A stretch of DNA of 64,000 nt from Halomonas llamarensis (GTDB lineage: Bacteria; Pseudomonadota; Gammaproteobacteria; Pseudomonadales; Halomonadaceae). A program made the position numbers and the translations under genes. The notes below the pieces were generated by a model. That model was not told where the DNA came from and searched no databases. It worked only from the letters and a program-made list of their open reading frames with translations. Below, piece by piece: positions 25,838 to 34,321 of the stretch. Numbering within the stretch: position 1 is the stretch's first letter; every line of letters starts with the position of its first letter. The stretch lies in assembly GCF_023555005.1 (NCBI RefSeq), contig NZ_JAMJPJ010000008.1, positions 39,154-103,153 of the forward strand. Reading direction: 5' to 3'.

Positions 25838-27721
25838 ATGCAATCAGGGTGGGAAATGCCATCTCAGGTAGATACGAATGCCTGGAACGCTCAGCTGAAA
25901 GAGATCGGTGAGCAGTACCAAGCCTTGATGCAGGATCTGCTCGCACGCCTAGCGCCAAGCGAAGCAGCAGACTCCGTTTACAGCGATATGCGCGAAAGTT
26001 TCGAAGCCGGGGCCAAGGCACTGGCGGAAAACCCTACGCTGCTGTGGCAGACCCAAGCGCGCTTAGTGCAAGACCAATGGCTGTTATGGCAGCAAGGTGT
26101 GCGCTCCATGGCGGGAGAAGACGTCGAACCGTTGATCCAGCCTGCAAAAGGGGATCGTCGCTTTAAAGACGAAGCTTGGACGCAAGAGCCTTACTATCTC
26201 GCCATCATGCAGCAATACCTGCTGTTCTCTCAGCTGGTGGAAGAGTTGATCGAGAGCCTTGACGGCTTGGATGAAACTCGCAAGCATCATTTGCAGTTTT
26301 ATGCACGTCAAATGGTTAACGCCATGGCGCCGACTAACTTTGTGGCCACTAATCCGGAAGTGATGCGCTGCACACTGGAAACACGCGGTCAAAATCTCGT
26401 CGATGGGCTGACCCGTTTGCGTGAAGACCTGGAAAACTCGGCAGAAGGCATTAACGTACGTATGACAGATCGCGGCGCTTTTGGCGTGGGCGACAACATT
26501 GCCGTTACGCCGGGTGCGGTGGTGTACGAAAACGAACTGATTCAGCTAATCCAGTACACGCCGACGACGGAGAAAACGTTCAAAACACCTCTTCTGGTCG
26601 TCCCTCCCTGGATCAACAAGTATTACATTCTGGACCTGCGCCAGGATAACTCGCTTATGAAATGGTTGGTGGATCAAGGCCATACCGTGTTTTTGATCTC
26701 CTGGCGCAACCCTGGGCCTGCACAACGCGATCTCACCTGGGCGGACTACGTGCAAATGGGGCCAATCAGTGCGATTGAGGCCATTGAGCAAGCGTGTGGT
26801 GAAAAATCCGTCAACCTGATGAGTTACTGCATCGGGGGGACACTGACCGCATCGGTGATGGCGTATCTCACTAGCACACGACGCGGTCGCAAGGTAAAGT
26901 CTGTGACCTATATGGCCACGCTGCAGGACTTCCGCGACCCTGGAGATGTCGGGGTGTTCCTCAATGAGCAGGTTGTGCAAGGTATTGAGCGCACAATAGA
27001 AAACAAAGGCTATTTAGATGGCCGCTCCATGGCGTATACCTTTAATTTGTTGAAAGAAAATGATTTGTTTTGGTCGTTCTACATCGGCAACTATTTGAAA
27101 GGCGAAATGCCGCCAGCGTTTGATCTGCTGTATTGGAATACCGATGGTACCAACCTACCGGCAGGGACGCATGCGTGGTATTTGCGCCACATGTACTTAG
27201 AAAACCGTTTGGTCGAGCCAAATGGTATTGAACTGGATGGCGTAAAGATTGATCTACGCAAGGTATCGACACCAAGCTACTTCATCTCTACGAAAGAAGA
27301 TCATATTGCCAAGTGGAACAGTACCTACTACGGCGCACTGCTACCCAAAGGGCCGGTAACTTTTGTGCTCGGCGGCTCGGGCCATATTGCGGGGATCGTG
27401 AATCCGCCGCATAAGAACAAGTATGGCTACTGGACCAACAGCGAGCTTCCGGACACGCACGACGCGTGGTTTGAAGGGGCTACCTTTAATGAGGGCTCTT
27501 GGTGGCCGCATTGGCAGGCGTGGATGACCGAAAACGGCTATGCCGATAACGACAAAATGGTACCGGTGCGCCAGCCAGGCGAAGGCGAACTCTCTATTAT
27601 CGAGCCCGCGCCGGGTCGCTATGTGCGCCAGACCATTCCTGAGGTGTTAGGCGAGGCAGCGGCAGATGCAATGAAAAGTGCCGCAGCGGCCAACAGCAGT
27701 CATCCAAAAACACAAGCGTGA
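25838..27721 (+). CDS. phaC: Class I poly(3-hydroxyalkanoate) synthase
   Basis: Polymerises 3-hydroxyacyl-CoA into PHA on granules. Length 627 residues, with an N-terminal PhaC_N domain and a C-terminal alpha/beta hydrolase domain. The catalytic triad is Cys331 in SYCIGG, Asp488 in KEDHIAKW and His516 in GSGHIAG. The lipase-like box begins with Ser329 where most synthases have Gly; the same change is known in Halomonas synthases. Conserved VPPWINKYYILDL precedes the box. GGGAG lies before the ATG. The upstream phasin and DUF6489-like genes place it in a PHA locus that lacks phaA and phaB within the window. Confidence 0.96.
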   Translation: MQSGWEMPSQVDTNAWNAQLKEIGEQYQALMQDLLARLAPSEAADSVYSDMRESFEAGAKALAENPTLLWQTQARLVQDQWLLWQQGVRSMAGEDVEPLIQPAKGDRRFKDEAWTQEPYYLAIMQQYLLFSQLVEELIESLDGLDETRKHHLQFYARQMVNAMAPTNFVATNPEVMRCTLETRGQNLVDGLTRLREDLENSAEGINVRMTDRGAFGVGDNIAVTPGAVVYENELIQLIQYTPTTEKTFKTPLLVVPPWINKYYILDLRQDNSLMKWLVDQGHTVFLISWRNPGPAQRDLTWADYVQMGPISAIEAIEQACGEKSVNLMSYCIGGTLTASVMAYLTSTRRGRKVKSVTYMATLQDFRDPGDVGVFLNEQVVQGIERTIENKGYLDGRSMAYTFNLLKENDLFWSFYIGNYLKGEMPPAFDLLYWNTDGTNLPAGTHAWYLRHMYLENRLVEPNGIELDGVKIDLRKVSTPSYFISTKEDHIAKWNSTYYGALLPKGPVTFVLGGSGHIAGIVNPPHKNKYGYWTNSELPDTHDAWFEGATFNEGSWWPHWQAWMTENGYADNDKMVPVRQPGEGELSIIEPAPGRYVRQTIPEVLGEAAADAMKSAAAANSSHPKTQA

Positions 27722-27756
27722 AGTTTTTGACGACAGGGGTAGCCTTGTTAACACTT

Positions 27757-27798
27757 AGACAGCAGAAGGGCGCCTTTAATGGCGCCCTTCTGCTGTCT
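27757..27798. terminator. Long perfect hairpin between phaC and lnt
   Basis: An 18-bp perfect stem (27757-27774 with 27781-27798) with a TTTAAT loop; the arm reads AGACAGCAGAAGGGCGCC. It lies between the convergent phaC and lnt genes and probably stops transcription from one or both sides, although no long T-run follows on either strand. It may also protect the phaC mRNA 3' end. Confidence 0.75.
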
Positions 27799-27825
27799 GA
27801 CCCGAGGCGGGATGTGTAGAGAGCC

Positions 27826-29298
27826 CTATGCAGGGTTGCGTACGCGCAAACCTGGTAGGACTAAGAGCACGGCAAGAAGCCACGTAGGCCAGCTCCCCAT
27901 GCGGGTAAACGGCGTAAAGCCCTGCATGGCATACACGTCACCGGTAAGGGTGGCGGCTTCAAACTGCGGCGCGCGCGCCACGATGCGGCCTTGCGCGTCG
28001 ATGATGGCAGTAATTCCATTGCTAGTGGCGCGGGCTACATAGCGGCCGTTTTCTAACGCGCGCAGCCGGGCCATTTGCAGGTGCTGATGCGGGCCGATAG
28101 AAGCGCCAAACCACGTATCGTTGGAGACCGTCATCAGCACGTTACTCTCGCGAGCGCGTTTGGCCACTAATTGTGGGTAGATGATTTCATAACAAATAGC
28201 ATTGCCCAGCGTAACGCCAGCTGCCTGAATAGGCGCTTGGCCACTCTCGCCGGGTGTAAAGGTCGACATGGGAAGGTCGAAAAAATTAATCGCCCCGCGC
28301 AGTACGCTTTCAAGCGGTAAGTACTCACCGAAAGGGACAAGATGCTCTTTGTGGTAGCTTCCTTCGACGTTACCCACGCCAATCACACTATTGAAAAAGC
28401 GCCCGCTTTCATCGCGTTGAACAATGCCGGTGAGCAGTGCGGTGTCCGTCGCAAGGTTTGCTTGGACACGCTCTAGCACCGGCCGCGCTTGTGTCTCGAC
28501 CATGGGGAGCGCCGTTTCCGGCCACAGAATCAGGTCGATGTCGTCATCGAGCGCGCGGGTCAGCTCCATATAGGTGTTAGCCGCCTTGCGCTGCCCTTCG
28601 GGTGTCCACTTGATAAGCTGGGGGAGGTTGCCCTGTAAAAGTGCCACGCGAGTGGGGGTATCGCTGGGTGTTGTCCACTGCGTTGGCAAGACGAAGGGCG
28701 TCACCCAGATAGCGGCAAGAGGGGCTAGTGTCCAGATGCGGCGGCTAAAGAGTAGCTCCGCGCCAAGCGCGCCGCTAAAGGCGACAAAGAGCGAGAGCAG
28801 ATAAACGCCGCCAATCGGCGCCCAGGGAGCGAGCGGTGAGTCGACATGGCTTGATCCGAGCAGCAACCAAGGGAAGCCGGTAAAGAGGTAGGTGCGCAAC
28901 ACTTCGCCTAGCACCCAAGCCCCGGCAAACGTTAATAGCGCAAAGCGGGGGGTGGTAAAGCGCCGGTAGAGCCAAAAAGTGCCAGCAAAAAAGAGGGCGA
29001 GGATAACCACGAACAGCACGGTTAAAAACGTCGCCAGTGGAACGCTGGTGTAGCCGTAGTCGTGAATCGATACGTATACCCACGAAGTGCCGCTGGCGAA
29101 AAGCCCGACCCCGTAACACCATCCTTTAAACGCGGCTTGCGCGGGCGTTAACACATGAACACCGAGGTACATCAGGCCCGCTGCCACAGGGCCAAGCCAC
29201 CAGAGTTCAAAAGGCGAGGCGGTTAGTGTGGTGAAGCCACCGGCCACAAGGGCGATAATAAACTGTGCGCCAAGCGCGAAAGAGAGTCCCGTCTTCAT
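27826..29298 (-). CDS. lnt: Apolipoprotein N-acyltransferase
   Basis: Inner-membrane enzyme of 490 residues that adds the third acyl chain to lipoproteins. About six N-terminal membrane segments are followed by a periplasmic nitrilase-like domain and a final membrane helix. The catalytic Glu-Lys-Cys residues are visible in LWPETALP, KEHLVPFGEYLPL and NAICYEIIYP. Located downstream of corC with 44 nt between, as in many gammaproteobacteria. Lipoproteins elsewhere in the window (LolB, TPR protein, MltF) are expected substrates. Confidence 0.95.
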   Translation of the reverse strand: MKTGLSFALGAQFIIALVAGGFTTLTASPFELWWLGPVAAGLMYLGVHVLTPAQAAFKGWCYGVGLFASGTSWVYVSIHDYGYTSVPLATFLTVLFVVILALFFAGTFWLYRRFTTPRFALLTFAGAWVLGEVLRTYLFTGFPWLLLGSSHVDSPLAPWAPIGGVYLLSLFVAFSGALGAELLFSRRIWTLAPLAAIWVTPFVLPTQWTTPSDTPTRVALLQGNLPQLIKWTPEGQRKAANTYMELTRALDDDIDLILWPETALPMVETQARPVLERVQANLATDTALLTGIVQRDESGRFFNSVIGVGNVEGSYHKEHLVPFGEYLPLESVLRGAINFFDLPMSTFTPGESGQAPIQAAGVTLGNAICYEIIYPQLVAKRARESNVLMTVSNDTWFGASIGPHQHLQMARLRALENGRYVARATSNGITAIIDAQGRIVARAPQFEAATLTGDVYAMQGFTPFTRMGSWPTWLLAVLLVLPGLRVRNPA

Positions 29299-29342
29299 CA
29301 GCGGATATCCTATCGAAGTGATGAGCCGTCTGGCCGGTGGCG

Positions 29343-30218
29343 TTAGTCGTCGGTCTCTACGTCGCTACCGTCGTAGTAGACTTCTAGCAGACGAATGCGG
29401 CGATTGTCGGCATTCATCACGCTAAAGTGCCAGCCGCCCAGCGATGTTTCTTCACCGCGGCGGGGAAGGTGGCCAAACTGCTGCATCACCAAGCCGCCCA
29501 GTGTATCGAACTCGTCATCGGAAAAGTGAGTGCCAAAGCGCTCGTTGAAGTCTTCGATAGGCGTAAGGGCGCGCACCGCGTAGCGGTCATCGTCCAAGGC
29601 GCGAATATCGTCTTCTTCATCGGTGTCGTGTTCGTCTTCGATATCGCCGACGATTTGCTCAAGGATGTCTTCAATGGTGATGATGCCAGCGGTACCGCCG
29701 TATTCGTCAACGACAACCGCCATGTGGTTATGGGTGTCGCGAAACTCTTTGAGTAGGCTGTTTAAGCGCTTGGATTCGGGGATGAACATCGCGGGTCGCA
29801 GAATGTCGTCCAATTTGAAGGCATCGCGCTGAGCTTGGGTTTGCGATAAAAGCGGCAGTAAATCTTTAACCAGCAAAATCCCCTTCACCTCATCAAGGTT
29901 CTCGCCAATCACCGGGTAGCGCGAGTGCCCGGTTTCTTGGATGAGCGGTAGGTAATCGTCGCTAGATTGATCAAGGGGAATGGCGGCGACTTGAGAGCGC
30001 GGGATAAGGATTTCTCGCACCTGCTGATCGCTGATTTGTAGCGCCCCTTCAATGATCATCATGGCATCTTGGTCCAGCTTCAAGCGCCCGGCGGTGTGGC
30101 GCAAAAATGCCATTAACTCATTGCGGGAGCTAGGCTCATCGCTGTCGCCAGAGAGGGCGCCTAAGAGTTTTTCGATCCAGGTTTTTTGATGGGGCGTACT
30201 CGATCGGTCTTCGCTCAT
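29343..30218 (-). CDS. corC: CorC/YbeX: CBS-domain protein
   Basis: Soluble protein of 291 residues with paired CBS domains (about 70-190; REILIPRSQVAAIPLD, GHSRYPVIGENLDEVKGILLVKDLL, HMAVVVDEYGGTAGIITIEDILEQIVGDIEDEHD) and a C-terminal CorC_HlyC domain. E. coli YbeX is associated with Mg2+/Co2+ efflux and with ribosome metabolism. GAGAAG precedes the ATG. Part of the conserved miaB-ybeZ-ybeY-ybeX-lnt set, 69 nt after ybeY. Confidence 0.93.
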   Translation of the reverse strand: MSEDRSSTPHQKTWIEKLLGALSGDSDEPSSRNELMAFLRHTAGRLKLDQDAMMIIEGALQISDQQVREILIPRSQVAAIPLDQSSDDYLPLIQETGHSRYPVIGENLDEVKGILLVKDLLPLLSQTQAQRDAFKLDDILRPAMFIPESKRLNSLLKEFRDTHNHMAVVVDEYGGTAGIITIEDILEQIVGDIEDEHDTDEEDDIRALDDDRYAVRALTPIEDFNERFGTHFSDDEFDTLGGLVMQQFGHLPRRGEETSLGGWHFSVMNADNRRIRLLEVYYDGSDVETDD

Positions 30219-30287
30219 GCGGTTGATCTTCTCTTATTTGCGGACACTTGTTTGCGGACATTAGCCATTGGATGACGAAGGCAACGC

Positions 30288-30782
30288 TTAAGATGCTCGG
30301 TATGGGTCGGGAATACCAAGATCGGCTAGGATCTGGCATTCCAGCTGCTCCATGACCTCGGCCTCGTTGTCTTCTATATGATCGTAGCCTAACAAATGCA
30401 AGGTGCCATGAATCACCATGTGGGCATAATGCTGTGCGAGCGGCTTGTGTTGTTGTTGGGCTTCTTGATCGACGATCGCGTGGCAGATCACGAGATCCCC
30501 TAGTAACGGAATCGGCACCTCGGGCGGTGCCTCAAAGGGAAACGATAGCACATTGGTCGGCGTGTCTTTATCGCGATAATCACGATTAAGTGCTTGGCTT
30601 TCGGATACGTCCACCAGTCGAACCGTGACTTCATGGCGCGTTTCCGCTGGGTGGTGTGCCAATACACGGCCAACCCAGTCGGCGAGCTCGGCTTCGCTGG
30701 GCAGGGCGTTGGCGTCGACGGCGACCTGGCGGTCGACTATCGCGGGGTCTCGATTTGCCTGATGCGCCGTTGGCGTACTCAC
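30288..30782 (-). CDS. ybeY: Endoribonuclease YbeY (rRNA maturation)
   Basis: Single-strand endoribonuclease of 164 residues acting in 16S rRNA 3'-end maturation and ribosome quality control. The zinc-binding motif is [11 protein letters not shown], and the upstream [19 protein letters not shown] is the family signature. The start is GTG; it overlaps the ybeZ stop by 4 nt (GTGA), so translation is coupled. The first 25 residues are less conserved. Confidence 0.95.
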   Translation of the reverse strand: MSTPTAHQANRDPAIVDRQVAVDANALPSEAELADWVGRVLAHHPAETRHEVTVRLVDVSESQALNRDYRDKDTPTNVLSFPFEAPPEVPIPLLGDLVICHAIVDQEAQQQHKPLAQHYAHMVIHGTLHLLGYDHIEDNEAEVMEQLECQILADLGIPDPYRAS

Positions 30783-31843
30783 CGGGTATTATCCTCGCGT
30801 GCTTGTAAGCGGGCTTCGCGCTCCTGCTGGCGCTTTTCACGTTGTTCGCGTTCTTCGGCTTCTTGCTGCGACTCAAAAGCGTCGTAGGCTTCAATAATAC
30901 GCTGCACCAGCGGATGACGGACCACGTCTTTGGCGGCGAAGTGTGTCACGCCAATGCCGGGCGTTCCCTTGAGTACCTCTAGCACTTGAATCAGCCCTGA
31001 GCGTTGCCCGCGTGGCAGATCGACTTGAGTCACGTCACCGGTGATAACGGCGGTAGAGCCAAAGCCGATACGGGTGAGGAACATTTTCATTTGCTCGGGC
31101 GTGGTGTTTTGGCTCTCATCCAAAATGATGTAGGCGTTATTGAGCGTCCGGCCACGCATGTACGCCAGCGGTGCGATTTCGATTACCTGGCGCTCAATCA
31201 ACTTAGCGACTTGCTCAAAACCGATCATCTCGTAGAGAGCGTCATACAGCGGGCGCAGGTAAGGATCAATCTTCTGGGCCAAATCGCCGGGCAGAAAGCC
31301 CAATTTTTCACCCGCTTCTACCGCTGGGCGAACCAGCAGAATACGGCGAACTTCTTGTTGGTTGAGCGCCTCGACAGCGGCGGCAACAGCAAGATAGGTT
31401 TTGCCGGTGCCCGCCGGGCCGATACCAAAGTTGATATCGTGTTCGCGGATGCTGTTGACATAACGCTGTTGGTTCAAGCCGCGAGGCTTAATCATGGTCC
31501 GCGGGGTGCGCATGACGACATCGCCGTCTTCGCTGTCGTCTTCATCGTCGAGTGCTTCAAGTCCCGATTCCTGAAGGAACAGGTGCACAGTATCAGGCTC
31601 AAGCTCACTTGCTGAGGTTTCACGGTAGAGGTGTTCTAGCACGTTGGCCGCCGCTTTGATGCGGTTGGCCGCGCCTGCAAGCTGGAAAACGTTGCCTCGG
31701 TTGCGCAGCGTGACATCCAAACGGCTTTCAATCAGTTTCAGATGCTCATCTTGCTGGCCACAAAGGCTCGCAAGCCGCTGAGGGTCATTCGGTTCAAGGC
31801 TTAACGTAATAATGCGGTTGGCCTGAGAGGATGGCTGGCTCAA
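30779..31843 (-). CDS. ybeZ: PhoH-like ATPase YbeZ
   Basis: PhoH-family ATPase/helicase-like protein of 354 residues, partner of YbeY. The Walker A motif is [12 protein letters not shown] and Walker B is [28 protein letters not shown] is a family marker. The C-terminal 25 residues are a Glu/Arg/Gln charged helix. The start is TTG at 31843: no ATG or GTG exists between the upstream in-frame stop and the conserved N terminus ([11 protein letters not shown]). Translation of ybeZ may therefore be weak. Confidence 0.93.
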   Translation of the reverse strand: MSQPSSQANRIITLSLEPNDPQRLASLCGQQDEHLKLIESRLDVTLRNRGNVFQLAGAANRIKAAANVLEHLYRETSASELEPDTVHLFLQESGLEALDDEDDSEDGDVVMRTPRTMIKPRGLNQQRYVNSIREHDINFGIGPAGTGKTYLAVAAAVEALNQQEVRRILLVRPAVEAGEKLGFLPGDLAQKIDPYLRPLYDALYEMIGFEQVAKLIERQVIEIAPLAYMRGRTLNNAYIILDESQNTTPEQMKMFLTRIGFGSTAVITGDVTQVDLPRGQRSGLIQVLEVLKGTPGIGVTHFAAKDVVRHPLVQRIIEAYDAFESQQEAEEREQREKRQQEREARLQAREDNTR

Positions 31844-31912
31844 GAGAGAAGAACTCGTCTGTTAGTAAATGTATTGCCAAGCTTACTGCCCCGACCGGTG
31901 TCGGGGCAATCG

Positions 31913-33256
31913 TCAGAAGCGCTCAGGAGAGGCAAGTTCGCCGCGTAGCGAATTGGGCAGAGCTTCCGTGATGTCGACATCGACAAAATAACCAATCAGC
32001 TCTGTGGGGTTGGCAGCACGAAAGTTCACCACGCGGTTGTTCTCCGTACGGCCTGAGAGCTGGCCGGGGTCTTTCGGCGAAAAGCCCGTCACCAGGATAC
32101 GCTGCGTCGTGTCCACCATACGGCGGCTGATTTGCATGGTGTGCTGGATAATACGCTCTTGCAGAATCGCCAGGCGTTGTTTTTTGACGCTTTCCGGTGT
32201 TTCGTCCGGTAGCGAAGCCGCCGGTGTGCCGGGGCGTGCTGAGAAAACGAAACTGAAAGAGTGATCGAAACCGATGCGGTGGATCAAATCCATCGTCGCT
32301 TCGAAATCTTCTTCTGTTTCGCCGGGAAAACCAATGATGAAATCCGACGAGAAGCTGATATCCGGACGGTTCGCGCGGATGCGCTCCATTTTCTCGATAT
32401 ACTCGTCAGCCGTATGGCCGCGTTTCATGGCGCTGAGAATACGGTCAGAGCCGGATTGAACCGGTAGGTGGAGGTGGCTAACAAGCTCTGGAATATCGGC
32501 GTAGGCGTCGACGAGACTATCGGTGAACTCTACCGGGTGCGAGGTGGTGAAGCGAACGCGGTCGATGCCTTCCACCGCTGCAACGCAAGCAATTAACTCA
32601 GCAAGATCAATCTCATCGCCGAGTTGGTTTTCGCCCCGGTACGCATTGACGTTCTGGCCGAGCAGGTTGATTTCACGCACGCCTTGGTCGGCCAAATGAA
32701 TGACTTCATCCATCACCGCTTCAAACGGGCGTGATACTTCTTCACCGCGGGTGTAAGGCACAACGCAAAACGTGCAGTATTTAGAGCATCCTTCCATTAT
32801 CGAGACAAACGCCGTCGCACCGTCGGAGGTAGGCTTGGGCAGGTGGTCGAACTTTTCAATCTCGGGGAAGGTGACATCCACCGCGGCGATTTGGTTATCC
32901 TGGCGGGCGTCCAGCATGGACGGCACGCGGTGCAGGGTTTGCGGCCCAAACACCATATCCACATGGGAGGCACGCTTGCGGATGGCTTCGCCTTCTTGGC
33001 TGGCGACACAGCCTCCGACACCAATCACCAGGTCAGGGTTGGCATCTTTGAGTTTTTTCCAGCGTCCCAGCTGATGAAAAACCTTCTCCTGCGCTTTCTC
33101 ACGAATGGAGCAGGTGTTTAATAAAATGACATCGGCTTCCCGCTCATTGTCGGTGAGCTCCATTTGGTGCGATTCGCCGAGCAAATCTGCCATGCGCGAG
33201 GAGTCGTACTCGTTCATTTGGCAGCCGTGCGTTTTGATGAAGAGTTTCTTCGCCAT
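31913..33256 (-). CDS. miaB: tRNA-2-methylthio-N6-dimethylallyladenosine synthase
   Basis: Radical-SAM methylthiotransferase of 447 residues that modifies A37 of tRNAs reading U-starting codons. The N-terminal UPF0004 domain has cluster Cys in [16 protein letters not shown] and VGGCVASQ; the radical-SAM motif is CSKYCTFC; a TRAM domain ends the protein. AGGT precedes the ATG. It heads the minus-strand set miaB-ybeZ-ybeY-corC-lnt and lies divergent from the tRNA-Asn genes. Confidence 0.97.
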   Translation of the reverse strand: MAKKLFIKTHGCQMNEYDSSRMADLLGESHQMELTDNEREADVILLNTCSIREKAQEKVFHQLGRWKKLKDANPDLVIGVGGCVASQEGEAIRKRASHVDMVFGPQTLHRVPSMLDARQDNQIAAVDVTFPEIEKFDHLPKPTSDGATAFVSIMEGCSKYCTFCVVPYTRGEEVSRPFEAVMDEVIHLADQGVREINLLGQNVNAYRGENQLGDEIDLAELIACVAAVEGIDRVRFTTSHPVEFTDSLVDAYADIPELVSHLHLPVQSGSDRILSAMKRGHTADEYIEKMERIRANRPDISFSSDFIIGFPGETEEDFEATMDLIHRIGFDHSFSFVFSARPGTPAASLPDETPESVKKQRLAILQERIIQHTMQISRRMVDTTQRILVTGFSPKDPGQLSGRTENNRVVNFRAANPTELIGYFVDVDITEALPNSLRGELASPERF

Positions 33257-33450
33257 CGGTACCTGTCATCTATGGGTCGTCGGGGGACGAGGATGAATGG
33301 TGGCGCGGCTAGGCTTCGTAAAAAAAGAAGGGGCCGCGTGGGTGAATAGACGCATTATACGGACACAGGAAACCCCCGGCTAGCATTGGTCGAAATCGAT
33401 ACTTGACCAGCGCGTTTGTATCCGTATACTACGTTCCGTGTTTCGGCAGT

Positions 33451-33526
33451 TCCCCGATAGCTCAGTTGGTAGAGCAAATGACTGTTAATCATTGGGTCGC
33501 AGGTTCGAGTCCTGCTCGGGGAGCCA
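33451..33526 (+). tRNA. tRNA-Asn(GTT), copy 1
   Basis: Complete 76-nt cloverleaf including encoded CCA. Acceptor TCCCCGA pairs with TCGGGGA; anticodon GTT at 33484-33486; T-loop GGTTCGAGTCC. First of three clustered tRNA-Asn genes. Confidence 0.97.
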
Positions 33527-33560
33527 ATAGAAGATAGCCAAAACACGTAGTTTAAAATGT

Positions 33561-33636
33561 TCCTCGATAGCTCAGTTGGTAGAGCAAATGACTGTTAATC
33601 ATTGGGTCGCAGGTTCGAGTCCTGCTCGAGGAGCCA
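33561..33636 (+). tRNA. tRNA-Asn(GTT), copy 2
   Basis: Same 76-nt sequence as copy 1 except for a paired change in the acceptor stem: TCCTCGA with TCGAGGA, so the fourth pair is T-A instead of C-G. Encoded CCA. The compensatory change shows the gene is under selection for structure. Confidence 0.97.
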
Positions 33637-33710
33637 ACGCGTAACGGTACACTTTTTATCTTTGTACGGTTATCGCCAACATTGTTGATAGCTACATCAA
33701 TTCCGGTAAT

Positions 33711-33786
33711 TCCCCGATAGCTCAGTTGGTAGAGCAAATGACTGTTAATCATTGGGTCGCAGGTTCGAATCCTGCTCGGGGAGCCA
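33711..33786 (+). tRNA. tRNA-Asn(GTT), copy 3
   Basis: 76-nt tRNA with the acceptor stem of copy 1 and one G-to-A change in the T loop (GGTTCGAATCC). Encoded CCA. It lies 106 nt before the arsR-like gene. Confidence 0.97.
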
Positions 33787-33892
33787 GCCGCAACAGCCTT
33801 CTTGTTTGATTTCTCTCCCCACTTTGGTCAGGTATACTCTCAGCCGCCGCATTTTTTGCGATTAATTTTTATGCGTGATTAGGGAAAACCCT

Positions 33893-34255
33893 GTGAGTAC
33901 TTCTATACCGCTATCTCCCTTGCAAACGTTTAAATGCCTCAGCGATGAAACGCGCCTCCACTTGGTGCTGTTGATTGCGGAAGAGGGCGAGCTTTGCGTA
34001 TGTGAAATGACCCATGCATTGCAGGAATCACAGCCGAAGGTGTCACGTCATCTTGCGCAGTTGCGTCAGTGCGGTTTGCTCCATGACCAGCGCGAAGGGC
34101 AGTGGGTTTATTACCGTATCGCGCGTGACTTGCCTGCTTGGGGGCATACGGCGATTGCCGCTGGCCGTGAAGGGAGTCTCCAGAAACTAAAAGCGCTTTC
34201 TCAGCGTTTAGCAGATATGGGCGACCGGCCTTCTCGACGCGCGATGCTGTGCTGA
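33893..34255 (+). CDS. ArsR/SmtB-family regulator
   Basis: Winged-helix repressor of 120 residues. The helix-turn-helix spans roughly residues 38-65 (ESQPKVSRHLAQLRQCGLL), and the As(III)/Sb(III)-sensing motif ELCVCEM supplies C35 and C37, as in E. coli ArsR (ELCVCDL). I start at GTG 33893 because AGGG lies 9 nt upstream; an earlier in-frame GTG at 33875 has no ribosome site. No ars genes flank it: tRNA-Asn genes precede it and a terminator follows. It may regulate itself or a distant target. Confidence 0.85.
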   Translation: MSTSIPLSPLQTFKCLSDETRLHLVLLIAEEGELCVCEMTHALQESQPKVSRHLAQLRQCGLLHDQREGQWVYYRIARDLPAWGHTAIAAGREGSLQKLKALSQRLADMGDRPSRRAMLC

Positions 34256-34270
34256 AAAGTGAGCGAAATA

Positions 34271-34306
34271 AAAAAACCGAGGTCCGGAAGACCTCGGTTT
34301 TATTTT
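34271..34306. terminator. Bidirectional terminator between arsR-like gene and prc
   Basis: ACCGAGGTC / GACCTCGGT stem (34276-34284 with 34290-34298), 5-nt loop, A-run before and TTTATTTTT after. It can serve both converging genes. Confidence 0.9.
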
Positions 34307-34321
34307 TGGTTAGTGAAACAC

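Noticed and set aside
33355..33752. Minus-strand reading frames encoding strings like SRTRTCDPMINSHLLYQLSYRG
   Set aside because: They are translations of the antisense of the tRNA-Asn genes, a well-known false protein.
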